64,000 nucleotides of DNA from positions 1,054,001 to 1,118,000 of the forward strand of contig NZ_JAWMWG010000001.1 of assembly GCF_037546065.1 (NCBI RefSeq), in the 5' to 3' direction. Under the pieces are notes generated by a model, which saw only the letters and a program-made list of their open reading frames with translations, was not told where the DNA came from and ran no database searches. Origin of the DNA: Holzapfeliella saturejae. GTDB lineage: Bacteria > Bacillota > Bacilli > Lactobacillales > Lactobacillaceae. Position 1 is the first letter of the stretch. Every line of letters starts with the position of its first letter. Positions 27,401 through 38,453 of the stretch are shown here, piece after piece. A program made the translations under genes and the position numbers.

Positions 27401-27852
27401 TATTTAAGTTTAAGAAAATCTTCTCTTAACTTTTTGGCTTCTGTCTCATTTATGCAGTAACAAACAATCGTATCATAACCTGCTAAGCTCGCTACGAGCT
27501 CTGGATAGCCATGATTATCAATTAAAGCACTCAGAACATTTGCAGAATTAGGATTACATTTGATAATCACTGTAAATTGAATCTGCAAAACATCTTGCAC
27601 ATTATTTGTGAAAACTTCTTTTAACTGTGTTAAGTCATCAATTTCTTGTGTACCTGAAACAACATAAGACATTTGACTGTCGTCTTGAATCAGTTTAATA
27701 ATTCCTAATTCTTTCATATCACGTGATAAAGTTGCTTGTGTAATACTAATGCCTTTATCATTTAAGTGATCCATTAATTCAGATTGTGTTTGAATATGCT
27801 CATTTTTTAATATCTTGAGCAATTCATCTTGTCTGCGTTTTTTTTGTTTCAT
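27400..27852 (-). CDS. argR: ArgR/AhrC-family arginine repressor
   Basis: A 150-residue regulator with an N-terminal winged helix-turn-helix (TQATLSRDMKELGIIKL) and a C-terminal oligomerisation/arginine-binding domain. In E. coli ArgR a GDDT motif supplies two arginine-binding Asp residues; here the motif reads GYDT, so the first is replaced by Tyr. The gene starts 3 bp after argS, so both are probably transcribed from the argS promoter under T-box control. It may be one of several ArgR paralogues, as in Lactococcus, where one paralogue does not bind arginine. Confidence 0.93.
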   Translation of the reverse strand: MKQKKRRQDELLKILKNEHIQTQSELMDHLNDKGISITQATLSRDMKELGIIKLIQDDSQMSYVVSGTQEIDDLTQLKEVFTNNVQDVLQIQFTVIIKCNPNSANVLSALIDNHGYPELVASLAGYDTIVCYCINETEAKKLREDFLKLK

Positions 27853-27855
27853 ATT

Positions 27856-29547
27856 CTACATTTCCTTTGGAGCGTTAACACCTAGTAATCGTAGCGATTC
27901 TGTTAAAACCGTACTTGTTGCTTCAACTAAAGCTAGCCTTGCATTTAGGTGCTCATCCTCATCTAAAATACGTTGGTTGGCATAATACTTATTAAACAAT
28001 TGTGCTAAATTAATTGCATATTTAGCAATAATTGAAGGCTCATATTTTTCAGCTGCACGTTGAACAATTTCATTAAATTTCAATAGTTCTTTGGCAACTT
28101 CAAATGAATAATCATCAGTTAATTCAAGTTGAGAAGGTGTTGAGTCAATCTCATGGTTGGCTTTTCTCAAAATACTTTGTGCACGAGCATTAGTATATTG
28201 AACATAAGGACCAGTATCTCCTTCAAAACGAACAACTTCTTCTAAGTTAAAGTCGAAGTTATCTAGACGATCATTTCTCAAATCGTGGAAAATAACGGCA
28301 CCAACACCGACATCATGAGCCACTTGTTCTTTGTCAGCTAGGTTCGGGTTCTTCTCATCAATTTGAGCTTTAGCTAATCTTACAGCATCGGCTAAAACCT
28401 CTTCAAGTAAGATAATATTTCCTTTACGAGTTGATAGTTTTTTACCACCTGATGTAATCAAGCCAAATGGAATATGGCGAATATCGTCAGACCAATCGTA
28501 ACCCATTTTACCTAAAACTGCTTTTAATTGTCTGAAATGCTCGCTTTGTTCATTTCCAACAACATATAATGATTCAGCAAAATCATAGGTATTCTTACGA
28601 TAAATAGCCGCCGCTAAATCACGTGTCATGTAAAGTGTTGCCCCGTCGGATTTTTGAATTAGTGCTGGTGATAAGTCTAAATCATCAAGATCGACAATTT
28701 GCGCACCTTGAGATTCTTGAAGTAAATCTTTTTCTTTTAATTCTTCTACGACTGCATCCATCTTATCATTGTAAAATGCTTCACCATTGTAAGAATCAAA
28801 GGTTACTCCTAAAATATCATAAACACGTTGGAATTCTTTAAGTGATTCTTCTCTAAACCAGCGCCATAATGTTAAAGCTTCTTCATCATTGTCTTCTAGT
28901 TTTTTGAACCATAGACGGGCTTCATCATCTAATTCTGGGTGTTTTTCAGCTTCTTCGTGGAACTCAACATAGTATTTCAATAGGTTATTAATAGGGTCTT
29001 GTATGACTTCGTCTTCATTTCCCCATTTTTTATAAGCTACAATCAATTTACCAAATTGTGTTCCCCAATCACCTAAGTGATTAATTTTAATTGGGTCAAA
29101 ACCGACTTTATCTAAAATCAATGAAATTGAGTTACCAATCACGGTTGATCTTAAATGTCCCATAGACATTGGTTTTGCAATATTAGGTGAAGACATATCA
29201 ATTGTAACATTACCTTTAGATTCGCTTTGACTTGCATATTGATCGCCTTTTGCTAAAATTGTCGAAACAACAGCTGATGTTAATTCATCATGTTTAATAA
29301 AGAAGTTGACATAAGGTCCAACCGCTTCAACCTTAGCAAAGTCATCACCTTGTAAGTCTTTGGCTAAATCTAGCGCAATTTGTTGAGGGGCTCTTTTTTC
29401 AATTTTAGCTAAACTAAACGCTGGGAAAGCATAATCACCTAAATGAGAATACTTGGGTCTTTCGATTAAGTTTGCAATTGTTTGACCATCTAATTTGTCT
29501 TGCAAAATCGTTTGCAAGCTTTTAACAACACGCTCTTTGAAATTCAT
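27856..29547 (-). CDS. argS: Arginyl-tRNA synthetase
   Basis: A class I synthetase for tRNA-Arg, 563 residues. It has the N-terminal Add1 domain (about 1-115), the HIGH-type signature in PMSMGHLRST (near 130), and the C-terminal DALR anticodon-binding domain (about 445-563). The region SGGKKLSTRKGN occupies the KMSKS position. It is controlled by a T-box leader and followed directly by argR. Confidence 0.98.
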   Translation of the reverse strand: MNFKERVVKSLQTILQDKLDGQTIANLIERPKYSHLGDYAFPAFSLAKIEKRAPQQIALDLAKDLQGDDFAKVEAVGPYVNFFIKHDELTSAVVSTILAKGDQYASQSESKGNVTIDMSSPNIAKPMSMGHLRSTVIGNSISLILDKVGFDPIKINHLGDWGTQFGKLIVAYKKWGNEDEVIQDPINNLLKYYVEFHEEAEKHPELDDEARLWFKKLEDNDEEALTLWRWFREESLKEFQRVYDILGVTFDSYNGEAFYNDKMDAVVEELKEKDLLQESQGAQIVDLDDLDLSPALIQKSDGATLYMTRDLAAAIYRKNTYDFAESLYVVGNEQSEHFRQLKAVLGKMGYDWSDDIRHIPFGLITSGGKKLSTRKGNIILLEEVLADAVRLAKAQIDEKNPNLADKEQVAHDVGVGAVIFHDLRNDRLDNFDFNLEEVVRFEGDTGPYVQYTNARAQSILRKANHEIDSTPSQLELTDDYSFEVAKELLKFNEIVQRAAEKYEPSIIAKYAINLAQLFNKYYANQRILDEDEHLNARLALVEATSTVLTESLRLLGVNAPKEM

Positions 29548-29569
29548 ACTTTAAATTCCTCCTATAAAT

Positions 29570-29775
29570 AAAAAAACTCTTTCACGACAACTGCCATGAA
29601 AGAGACGAGAAAATTCCCGTGGTACCACTCTAATTGATGCTTTGAACATCCACTTTACATAATTTTTTGATTTAGGTTGCTCTAAAGTGCGACAGGATCA
29701 ATTATTTGTTATCTTTCACCAACATAACTCGCTTTATAAATAAATGTTAATCCGTATTCTTTAGTAATTCCAATT
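29570..29775 (-). promoter_or_regulatory. T-box riboswitch of argS-argR
   Basis: The minus-strand leader has the T-box core GAGTGGTACCACGGG (29611-29630) followed by a terminator, an 11-bp stem (29577-29604) with seven T residues. The specifier triplet could not be fixed by eye, but the downstream gene makes tRNA-Arg the expected ligand. Confidence 0.9.
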
Positions 29776-29780
29776 ACAAA

Positions 29781-29809
29781 AGTTTACACGAATTTTACGG
29801 GATTTTCAA
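29781..29809 (-). promoter_or_regulatory. argS promoter
   Basis: TTGAAA (29804-29809), a 17-bp spacer and TAAACT (29781-29786) on the minus strand, upstream of the T-box leader. Confidence 0.65.
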
Positions 29810-29820
29810 GGATTTATTAT

Positions 29821-30513
29821 CTAATCGTTGTTACCTAAAAGTTGCAAAATAGATAGATAAATATTGATAAAGTCCATATACAACGTCAAAGCAAATAGTG
29901 AGCTCACACCTTCGATATCACGATGTGCAATAGTTTCATATCGCTTAACTAATTGATTAGTATCAAAAATAGTATAAAAACTAAATAAAACAAGAATAGC
30001 AATATTAAGAATTAAACTTAACCCACTAATTCCAATAAAAAGACTAAAAACAGATAAAATAATTACTCCTATTAACGTGATAAATAGTCCTTTTTGCCAG
30101 CTAATTAAATCTTTTTCTCTTGTTAGTCCAAAACGAGAAAGTGCTAAAAACAAGCCACTCGTAACTAGAAATGAAGCCCCTATTGTTCCTAATGAAAAAT
30201 ATGAGAAAATATAGGATAAAAAGAGCCCATTTAAAGCTGCTAAACCGTAGAATAACTTTGTTCCACGTTTATCTTGTCGATTTTGGATTGAACGTTGTAC
30301 CTGTGTGATTAAAGCAAACATTAAGACCATCACGACGATTGCACCAGTCAATGAACGTGAAAACTTAGCAAAAATACCGGCAAAGGCATAGTTCCCAGCA
30401 AAAGCAGTTACTGCCGTGATTAAAACAGCCAAAGCTACTTTTTGGAAAGTTTTATTCAACAGCTGGCGTGTATTATTTGGTTTTGTTTGTTCACGAGAAA
30501 TAATGTGATCCAT
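29821..30513 (-). CDS. Bax inhibitor-1/YccA family membrane protein
   Basis: A 230-residue protein with seven predicted hydrophobic helices, typical of the BI-1 family, and the characteristic C-terminal SLYMDFINIYLSILQLLG-like segment (residues near 210-228). Bacterial members such as Bacillus YetJ act as pH-sensitive calcium leak channels. The ATG at 30513 is used because GGAGG lies seven bases upstream; the in-frame ATG two codons earlier is almost on the SD. It stands alone on the minus strand. Confidence 0.92.
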   Translation of the reverse strand: MDHIISREQTKPNNTRQLLNKTFQKVALAVLITAVTAFAGNYAFAGIFAKFSRSLTGAIVVMVLMFALITQVQRSIQNRQDKRGTKLFYGLAALNGLFLSYIFSYFSLGTIGASFLVTSGLFLALSRFGLTREKDLISWQKGLFITLIGVIILSVFSLFIGISGLSLILNIAILVLFSFYTIFDTNQLVKRYETIAHRDIEGVSSLFALTLYMDFINIYLSILQLLGNND

Positions 30514-30681
30514 AAGCATACCTCCATATTAATTTATTATGTCTTTCATTGTATCAAACTTTGATTTTATTAGCACTTCCCCTTAACACTCTCTTAAGAA
30601 CTAGATAATCAAAATCTCATTTTTAATTTTAAGTTATCTTTAGTAGAATAGAAGTAATCACAAATTAGAGGAGTTCTTTTG

Positions 30682-31524
30682 ATGGAAGAAATAACAATTG
30701 ATAGTTTGACTCAAACAATCAAGAAAAGAGAAAGTCATAGTCATAAAGGTAGCTATGGTCGACTATTGCTTATCGGGGGAAACTATAATTACGGTGGTGC
30801 CATTACAATGGCCGCTAAAGCAGCAATCTATGCTGGTGCTGGACTTGTTAGTGTAGCTACACATTCTATCAACTTGCCTGCTTTACATGCTAATGTCCCT
30901 GAAGCCATGTTTGTAGACTGGCGTGACCAAAACACATTAGTTCAATTAATACAACAAGTTGATGTTGTGGTATTAGGTCCGGGGTTAGGACAAGATGACT
31001 ATGCCAAAAAACTAATGACACTGGTGAAAGAATCAATCTCACACAATCAAACAATTGTTTTAGACGCTGATGCATTAAACAATATTGCTAAAAATACGTC
31101 GCTTACTCCCCGCAATGCCAAAAAAATCATCATGACTCCTCATCAAGTTGAATGGCAACGATTAACGGGACTAAAAGTTCAATTTCAAGATGAAAAATCC
31201 AATCAAACCTACTTACAGTACATTGCTAAAAATTTAACAGTTGTTTTAAAGTCTGAAAAAACTGCTATTTTTGAACGTGAACATGAACCGCATTTTATTG
31301 ATATTGGGACTCCTGCTATGGCAACAGGTGGCATGGGAGACACACTTTCGGGTATCATTGGCGCTTTCGTAGGACAATTTGGTGAAACAGCCGAAACGGT
31401 CTATGCAGCTGTTTATCTACATAGTTTTATTGCCAACCACTTAAGTCGCTCAAACTACGTTGTCTTACCTTCAAAACTGATTGAGGAAATCCCTCATTTT
31501 ATGAGTCGCTATAGCCAAAAATAA
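30682..31524 (+). CDS. nnrD: ADP-dependent NAD(P)H-hydrate dehydratase
   Basis: Repairs damaged NAD(P)H by dehydrating the S-hydrate. It is a 280-residue ribokinase-like fold corresponding to the C-terminal (CARKD) half of E. coli YjeF/Nnr. Visible motifs include HKGSYGRLLLIGG, VLGPGLGQ, TPHQVEWQRL and the GTPAMATGGMGDTLSG anion hole. No NnrE epimerase domain is fused. The ATG at 30682 follows GAGGAG by eight bases. Confidence 0.95.
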   Translation: MEEITIDSLTQTIKKRESHSHKGSYGRLLLIGGNYNYGGAITMAAKAAIYAGAGLVSVATHSINLPALHANVPEAMFVDWRDQNTLVQLIQQVDVVVLGPGLGQDDYAKKLMTLVKESISHNQTIVLDADALNNIAKNTSLTPRNAKKIIMTPHQVEWQRLTGLKVQFQDEKSNQTYLQYIAKNLTVVLKSEKTAIFEREHEPHFIDIGTPAMATGGMGDTLSGIIGAFVGQFGETAETVYAAVYLHSFIANHLSRSNYVVLPSKLIEEIPHFMSRYSQK

Positions 31525-31550
31525 AAGAGCTAATGATTTAGCTCTTTTTT
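31523..31550. terminator. Bidirectional terminator after nnrD
   Basis: The stem AAAAGAGCTAA/TTTAGCTCTTTT starts at the nnrD stop codon and is followed by a T-run. In the other direction it follows the lepA remnant. Confidence 0.88.
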
Positions 31551-31574
31551 TATTGCTCAATATCTAAAATCGTA

Positions 31575-32609
31575 TCAAAAACTTGTTAAGGTTAATGAAT
31601 CAACATTAGTATAGTTAACATCAATTGTTAGCTTTACAACATCTGATTCGCGTTTATCAGCTAAAACCGTATCAAAGGTCGCATAGCCTTGCGTAACCGT
31701 TTTTAATTTTCCAAAGAAATTGAATGCTATTTCAGCAATTGGGAATTCATAATGAAGTGTCACAAGTTGGTCATCATTATCTAAACTCACTAATAGCCCC
31801 CTGTAGTGGTTACTCAAATCAATCACTTTATTGAGATAAACTTGTGGCACTGTAATTTGAGCTTTTTCAAAAGGCTCTTTTACGACTTTAATTTTTGAAA
31901 AATCTGGAAACTTAGCTGGATTATTAATATTTTGAATGGCACCATCCTTCAACTGAACTTCATAATTAACATTAGAGGCCGTTGTAATCACTGAAATATT
32001 AAAATCTTGACTAAGTCGTTCTCGAATGATTTGCAAATGAAACAAGCCTAAAAATCCACAATGAAATCCTGCTCCCAATGCTTCAGATACAATTTCAGTA
32101 TATTGTAGTGAGGAATCTGTCAGCACCATTTTTTCCATTGCTAATTTAAGTTCTTGATAATCAGAATTATTAGGATAAATACCTGCAAAAACCACTGGTG
32201 TTATAGGTTTATAACCTGGTACAGGTATTGGCGTTTTATTTTGAGTAGACGTGATTGTATTCCCTACTCGTAGTCCTTGAGGAGCTTTGATTCCTGTTGC
32301 GACATAACCAATTTCACCAGTCTTCAATACTTTAACTGGCTTTAGTATCGGTGTAAAATTCGCCACTTCTTTTGCCTTAAACGACTTTTGTTGTGCCATT
32401 AAAGTTAAAGACTCTTGTGCCGATACTTGTCCATCTATTACTCGAATATGAGCAATAATTCCTTGGTACTGATCATATTGAGAGTCAAATACCAACGCTT
32501 TCAATGGTTTATTTTCTCCTGAGTCAATTGGTGCAGGTAGCTGAGTAACAATCGCTTCTAATAACTCAGTGACATTCAATCCACTTTTTGCAGAAATCTT
32601 TAAAATAGT
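31575..32609 (-). pseudogene. Remnant of a second elongation factor 4 (LepA) gene
   Basis: An open frame of about 334-345 codons matches the middle of LepA. It begins at the G5 motif region (ISAKSGLNVTELLEAIV), then has the domain II, III and V parts with GAGFHCGFLGLFHLQIIRERL, ITTASNVNYEVQL and KTVTQGYATFD. The whole GTP-binding domain upstream of G5 (roughly 150 residues) is missing, replaced by the rsuA terminator. The protein stops at VDSLTLTSF, where LepA continues for about 100 more residues. The only near-start codon is a TTG without an SD. The sequence is diverged from a canonical LepA, suggesting an old lepA2 paralogue. The frame is still open for over 1 kb, so expression cannot be fully excluded. 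Confidence 0.85.
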
Positions 32610-32617
32610 ATGATAAT

Positions 32618-32660
32618 GAAATCAAAAGAAGCGAGAGCCTCACAAGGCTCTCGCTTCTTT
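32618..32660 (-). terminator. Terminator of ytgP-rsuA
   Basis: A 12-bp perfect stem (GAAGCGAGAGCC/GGCTCTCGCTTC) overlaps the rsuA stop codon and is followed on the minus strand by a T-rich tract. Confidence 0.92.
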
Positions 32661-33372
32661 ATCTTGTTTTAAGTAATCGTAACTCATTCTCAGTTAATGC
32701 TCGATAGTCACCTGGATTAAGTTGCTCATCTAATTGAAGTTGTCCAATTTGTAAGCGATGTAAGGTTAGTACTGGTTTTCCAATTTGTTGAAACATGCGC
32801 TTAACCTGATGGTACTTTCCTTCATGAATCGTCACTTCAATTACTGATTGGTTTTGTGGTAATAAGTCAACTGTTTTCACAGTAGCAGGTTTTGCTGTGA
32901 AATCTTTGAATTGCATCCCCTGACCAAATAACTCAACATCATCTGATGTCATCTGACCCGCAATCTTAGCTTGATAAATTTTAGGCACTTTCTTGTTAGG
33001 ATGAATAATTTCATGAACAAACTGACCATCATCAGTCACAATCAGTAATCCTGTCGTGTCCTTATCTAATCTACCCGCCGCCACTAACTTCTCAAAGTGA
33101 ACTTCATTTTGAAAATATTGTAAAAAAGTTGAGTGCTGAGCATCTTGAGTTGCAGTTATAACCCCAGCTGGTTTGTTAAACATGAAGTAACGCTCAGTCA
33201 ATGCGTCTATTACCTGATCGTTAACCCTAACAACATCATCATCTTTTAATTTCTCATTAGCTGATTTAACAACTTGATCGTTAACTTTCACTTGTTTTTG
33301 CTTAATTAATTTTTTAACTTCAGCTCGTGTTCCAACACCACTATTAGCTAAAAATCGATCTAAACGTATCAT
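32659..33372 (-). CDS. rsuA: RsuA-family pseudouridine synthase
   Basis: A 237-residue rRNA pseudouridine synthase with an N-terminal S4 RNA-binding domain (MIRLDRFLANSGVGTRAEV) and the catalytic motif AAGRLDKDTTGLLIVTDDG (Asp near 105). It probably modifies the 16S rRNA like RsuA, but RluB/RluE-type targets cannot be excluded. Its ATG overlaps the ytgP stop in an ATGA tetranucleotide, so translation is coupled; the ytgP-rsuA pair is also found in Bacillus (ytgP-ytzG). Confidence 0.9.
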   Translation of the reverse strand: MIRLDRFLANSGVGTRAEVKKLIKQKQVKVNDQVVKSANEKLKDDDVVRVNDQVIDALTERYFMFNKPAGVITATQDAQHSTFLQYFQNEVHFEKLVAAGRLDKDTTGLLIVTDDGQFVHEIIHPNKKVPKIYQAKIAGQMTSDDVELFGQGMQFKDFTAKPATVKTVDLLPQNQSVIEVTIHEGKYHQVKRMFQQIGKPVLTLHRLQIGQLQLDEQLNPGDYRALTENELRLLKTR

Positions 33373-35000
33373 GATATATGCAATCTTCTCCTAATACCTT
33401 GTACTTTTGACCCAATAATACGGTCAGCTAATCTTGTCTTCAATACTAAGTACCCATAAACACCGGCACCAACTAACACACTAACCACAAAGATAAAGAG
33501 ATATCCCAATTTACCATCTGGCTGCATTATCGCAGTTAATAGCCATTCAATCAATTTTGTTGGAATGAACATAAAAACTGAAAACAAAACAATTCCTGCC
33601 AAGCGTCTTGCTGTTCGTTGGCCACTGTAGTGAAATCTAACTTTTAAATGATGTAACATCAACCAAGAAGTGATGCTCATTCCGATTCCTGTTGCGACTA
33701 ACGGCCCATAAATTTTGAAAAGCGCAATCATAGGGTACTGTAAAGCTAATTTAATCACAATTCCAACGACTAAATATAAAATAGCCAGTCTACTTCTAGA
33801 TAATCCTTGTAAGACTGCCGCTAAAATGGTAAATAGCCCCAAAGCAATAGCCACAAATGATGATAAGTATAAAACACTAATACCTAAAGCATCATAATTA
33901 TAAAAAATACTATATAAAGATGTCGAAACAGCAGCCATCCCAAAACTACTTGGAATCATCACAAATAAAAATAGCTCTAATGTATCTCCGATGTGAGCGG
34001 TAATTTCTTGGAAATTTCGTCTAGCATGTGCTCCTGAAAGTAGCGGAATAGCTGTCACAGCCATTGCAGTTGCTAGTGAAATTGTAATCATAATCAACTT
34101 GTTAGCGTTTAATCCAAATAACGCATACCAACTATCCAGTTGATCAGTTGAGGCCTGCACAATTGTTGCCATAAATTGGTTAAATGTATATTGGTCAATC
34201 AACTGGAATAATGTAATTCCTGAGTCAATAATAATAAATGGAACTGATTGACGAACTATTTCAGCAAATAATTTACCCGTTGAAATAGTCATTGCGTTGT
34301 GGCTGTTAAGCACTAGATAATCCATCTGAGATTTCTTTTTGTAATAGTAAAAAACAAGTAACAGTAGTCCCGCCAGTGCTCCAACTGCTGCAGCAAATGT
34401 TGAATGTGTTACAGCTAGCACATAATCGCCGTTATCATGTAATTTCATGATAATATAAGTCGCTGCAAGCATATAAATTACTCGAAATAGCTGCTCAACA
34501 AACTGCGATAAAGCAGCAGGTGCCATATCATTATAACCTTGGAAATAGCCTCGTATTAAACTCATAACGGGAATAAGTAACAGTGCTGCTGAAAGACTCT
34601 GCATCACTTGAATTTGGCGCGGATCATCTCCTGCTAAAATAGGCGAGAAAAAATACATGGCAATAGTTGAGATAATACCTAATCCCAACATTAACACAAT
34701 TCCTCGATGGAATAACTTTCGCCCGACACCATACTCATTTAAAGCATTATAATGCGCAACTTGTTTAGCAATTGCTCCAGGGATTCCAGCAGTTGAAATA
34801 ATAATAAATAGACTATAAATATTATAACTTCTAGCCGTCAAAGCATTGGCAATGTTCCCATGACTACCCATCCACGCAAACCAAGGAATAATATAAAGTG
34901 CACCTAGAATACGTGAAAAGATAGAACCCATCGTCATCCAAGCAGAACCTTTTAACAGTGTGTTTTTTGACGTGGTTTGATTTTGATTATTTTCTTGCAT
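33369..35000 (-). CDS. ytgP: MATE/MOP-type flippase, YtgP/MurJ-like polysaccharide exporter
   Basis: A 543-residue integral membrane protein with about 14 hydrophobic helices, of the polysaccharide-transport/MurJ (MOP) superfamily. The N-terminus KGSAWMTMGSIFSRILGALY and ARSYNIYSLFIIISTAGIP are typical of YtgP, which can flip lipid II in Streptococcus and Bacillus (also called Amj-independent MurJ). Its stop overlaps the rsuA start by 4 bp. Lipid II as substrate is inferred from homologues. Confidence 0.9.
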   Translation of the reverse strand: MQENNQNQTTSKNTLLKGSAWMTMGSIFSRILGALYIIPWFAWMGSHGNIANALTARSYNIYSLFIIISTAGIPGAIAKQVAHYNALNEYGVGRKLFHRGIVLMLGLGIISTIAMYFFSPILAGDDPRQIQVMQSLSAALLLIPVMSLIRGYFQGYNDMAPAALSQFVEQLFRVIYMLAATYIIMKLHDNGDYVLAVTHSTFAAAVGALAGLLLLVFYYYKKKSQMDYLVLNSHNAMTISTGKLFAEIVRQSVPFIIIDSGITLFQLIDQYTFNQFMATIVQASTDQLDSWYALFGLNANKLIMITISLATAMAVTAIPLLSGAHARRNFQEITAHIGDTLELFLFVMIPSSFGMAAVSTSLYSIFYNYDALGISVLYLSSFVAIALGLFTILAAVLQGLSRSRLAILYLVVGIVIKLALQYPMIALFKIYGPLVATGIGMSITSWLMLHHLKVRFHYSGQRTARRLAGIVLFSVFMFIPTKLIEWLLTAIMQPDGKLGYLFIFVVSVLVGAGVYGYLVLKTRLADRIIGSKVQGIRRRLHIS

Positions 35001-35047
35001 ATATTGATTCCTTACTTAAAGATAATTTAATCTATCTCTATAATATC

Positions 35048-35075
35048 AAAAAGCACTTTATAAAAAGTGCTTTTT
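35048..35075 (-). terminator. Terminator of leuS
   Basis: The stem AAAAAGCACTTT/AAAGTGCTTTTT lies between the leuS stop codon and ytgP. Because both arms end in A/T runs it could act in either direction, but only leuS needs it. Confidence 0.85.
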
Positions 35076-35094
35076 GCTTAATTTATATAAAATT

Positions 35095-37506
<2,412 letters not shown>

Positions 37507-37522
37507 ATTTTGTTCCTCCTAA

Positions 37523-37745
37523 TAAAAAAGTCCTATGATAAATAATCATAGGACGAGTTAATTTCGCGGTACCACCTAAGTTTTGCACTTTTTTACAGTG
37601 CAACACCTCAATGTCGTTAACGCTGACTAGACGTGCAAATCAAGAACAATCAGTAAGTTCATTATGGTAACAATATGCTCGCATCACCCGCATACTTTCT
37701 GTACAGTTACTAAAATAATTACTACTCTGAAATAATTTGCGATAT
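37523..37745 (-). promoter_or_regulatory. T-box riboswitch of leuS
   Basis: The minus-strand leader contains the consensus T-box TAGGTGGTACCGCG (within 37562-37579) followed by a terminator, a 10-bp stem (37530-37554) with a T-run. A -10-like TATAAT is at 37750-37755, but no good -35 accompanies it. The divergent PAP2 gene shares this region. Confidence 0.92.
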
Positions 37746-37792
37746 AATAATTATACTTTATCACATCGTAAAAAAAATACAAGGAGTCATTT

Positions 37793-38434
37793 ATGATTTT
37801 TAATCCAAAACTTTTTAAAAATCGCTGGTTCTACTTAGGCACTGCTAGTTTAATTAGTTTTATTATCTGGTTAGCCTTGGTCACAAATCATACGACAATT
37901 ATTACCCAAACTGATTGCTTATTTACACACTTACTACAAAATAATTTTACAATGCATTATCAAAAGCTGGCGATTAGTATTACTTTATTAGGCAATCCTC
38001 TCCCTATGATTTTCTTAAGTGCTATCACTTTTGGATTTTTAGTTTATCGAAAAAAATATCAATTAGGGCTGCTGATGGCAGGTTCTGGTCTTATCATTTT
38101 ATTCAGCAATTTAATTTTAAAAAGTTGGATTGCTCGTCCAAGACCTGACACCTTACACTTGGTTAATGCCAGCGGCTTTTCTTTTCCAAGTGGGCATGCC
38201 ATGAACAGTTTGTTTTTATTTGGTGTCTTTTATCTGATTTATAAACCTTATATTCCACAAAAATTTCAATCACTATTTAAATTTTTTTGTATCTGTATAC
38301 CACTGCTTATAGGTTTTAGTCGTGTAACTGTAGGTGTTCACTACCCCTCAGATGTGATTGGCGGCTTTTTATTAGCTATTGTCGGCATCACACTTTTTTA
38401 TATCTTTATTACCAATAAAAAAACGCTCTCTTAA
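37793..38434 (+). CDS. PAP2-family membrane phosphatase
   Basis: A 213-residue membrane protein with about five or six helices and the complete PAP2 acid phosphatase signature: KSWIARPRPD (motif 1), PSGHAMNS (motif 2) and SRVTVGVHYPSDVIGG (motif 3). Homologues dephosphorylate undecaprenyl pyrophosphate or phosphatidate; which applies here cannot be told. It is divergent from leuS and convergent with metK. Confidence 0.92.
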   Translation: MIFNPKLFKNRWFYLGTASLISFIIWLALVTNHTTIITQTDCLFTHLLQNNFTMHYQKLAISITLLGNPLPMIFLSAITFGFLVYRKKYQLGLLMAGSGLIILFSNLILKSWIARPRPDTLHLVNASGFSFPSGHAMNSLFLFGVFYLIYKPYIPQKFQSLFKFFCICIPLLIGFSRVTVGVHYPSDVIGGFLLAIVGITLFYIFITNKKTLS

Positions 38435-38452
38435 ATTAAGAGAGCGTTTTTA
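38415..38452. terminator. Bidirectional terminator between the PAP2 gene and metK
   Basis: The perfect stem AAACGCTCTCTTAA/TTAAGAGAGCGTTT (38421-38449) has flanking A and T runs between the two converging genes. Confidence 0.92.
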
Positions 38453-38453
38453 T

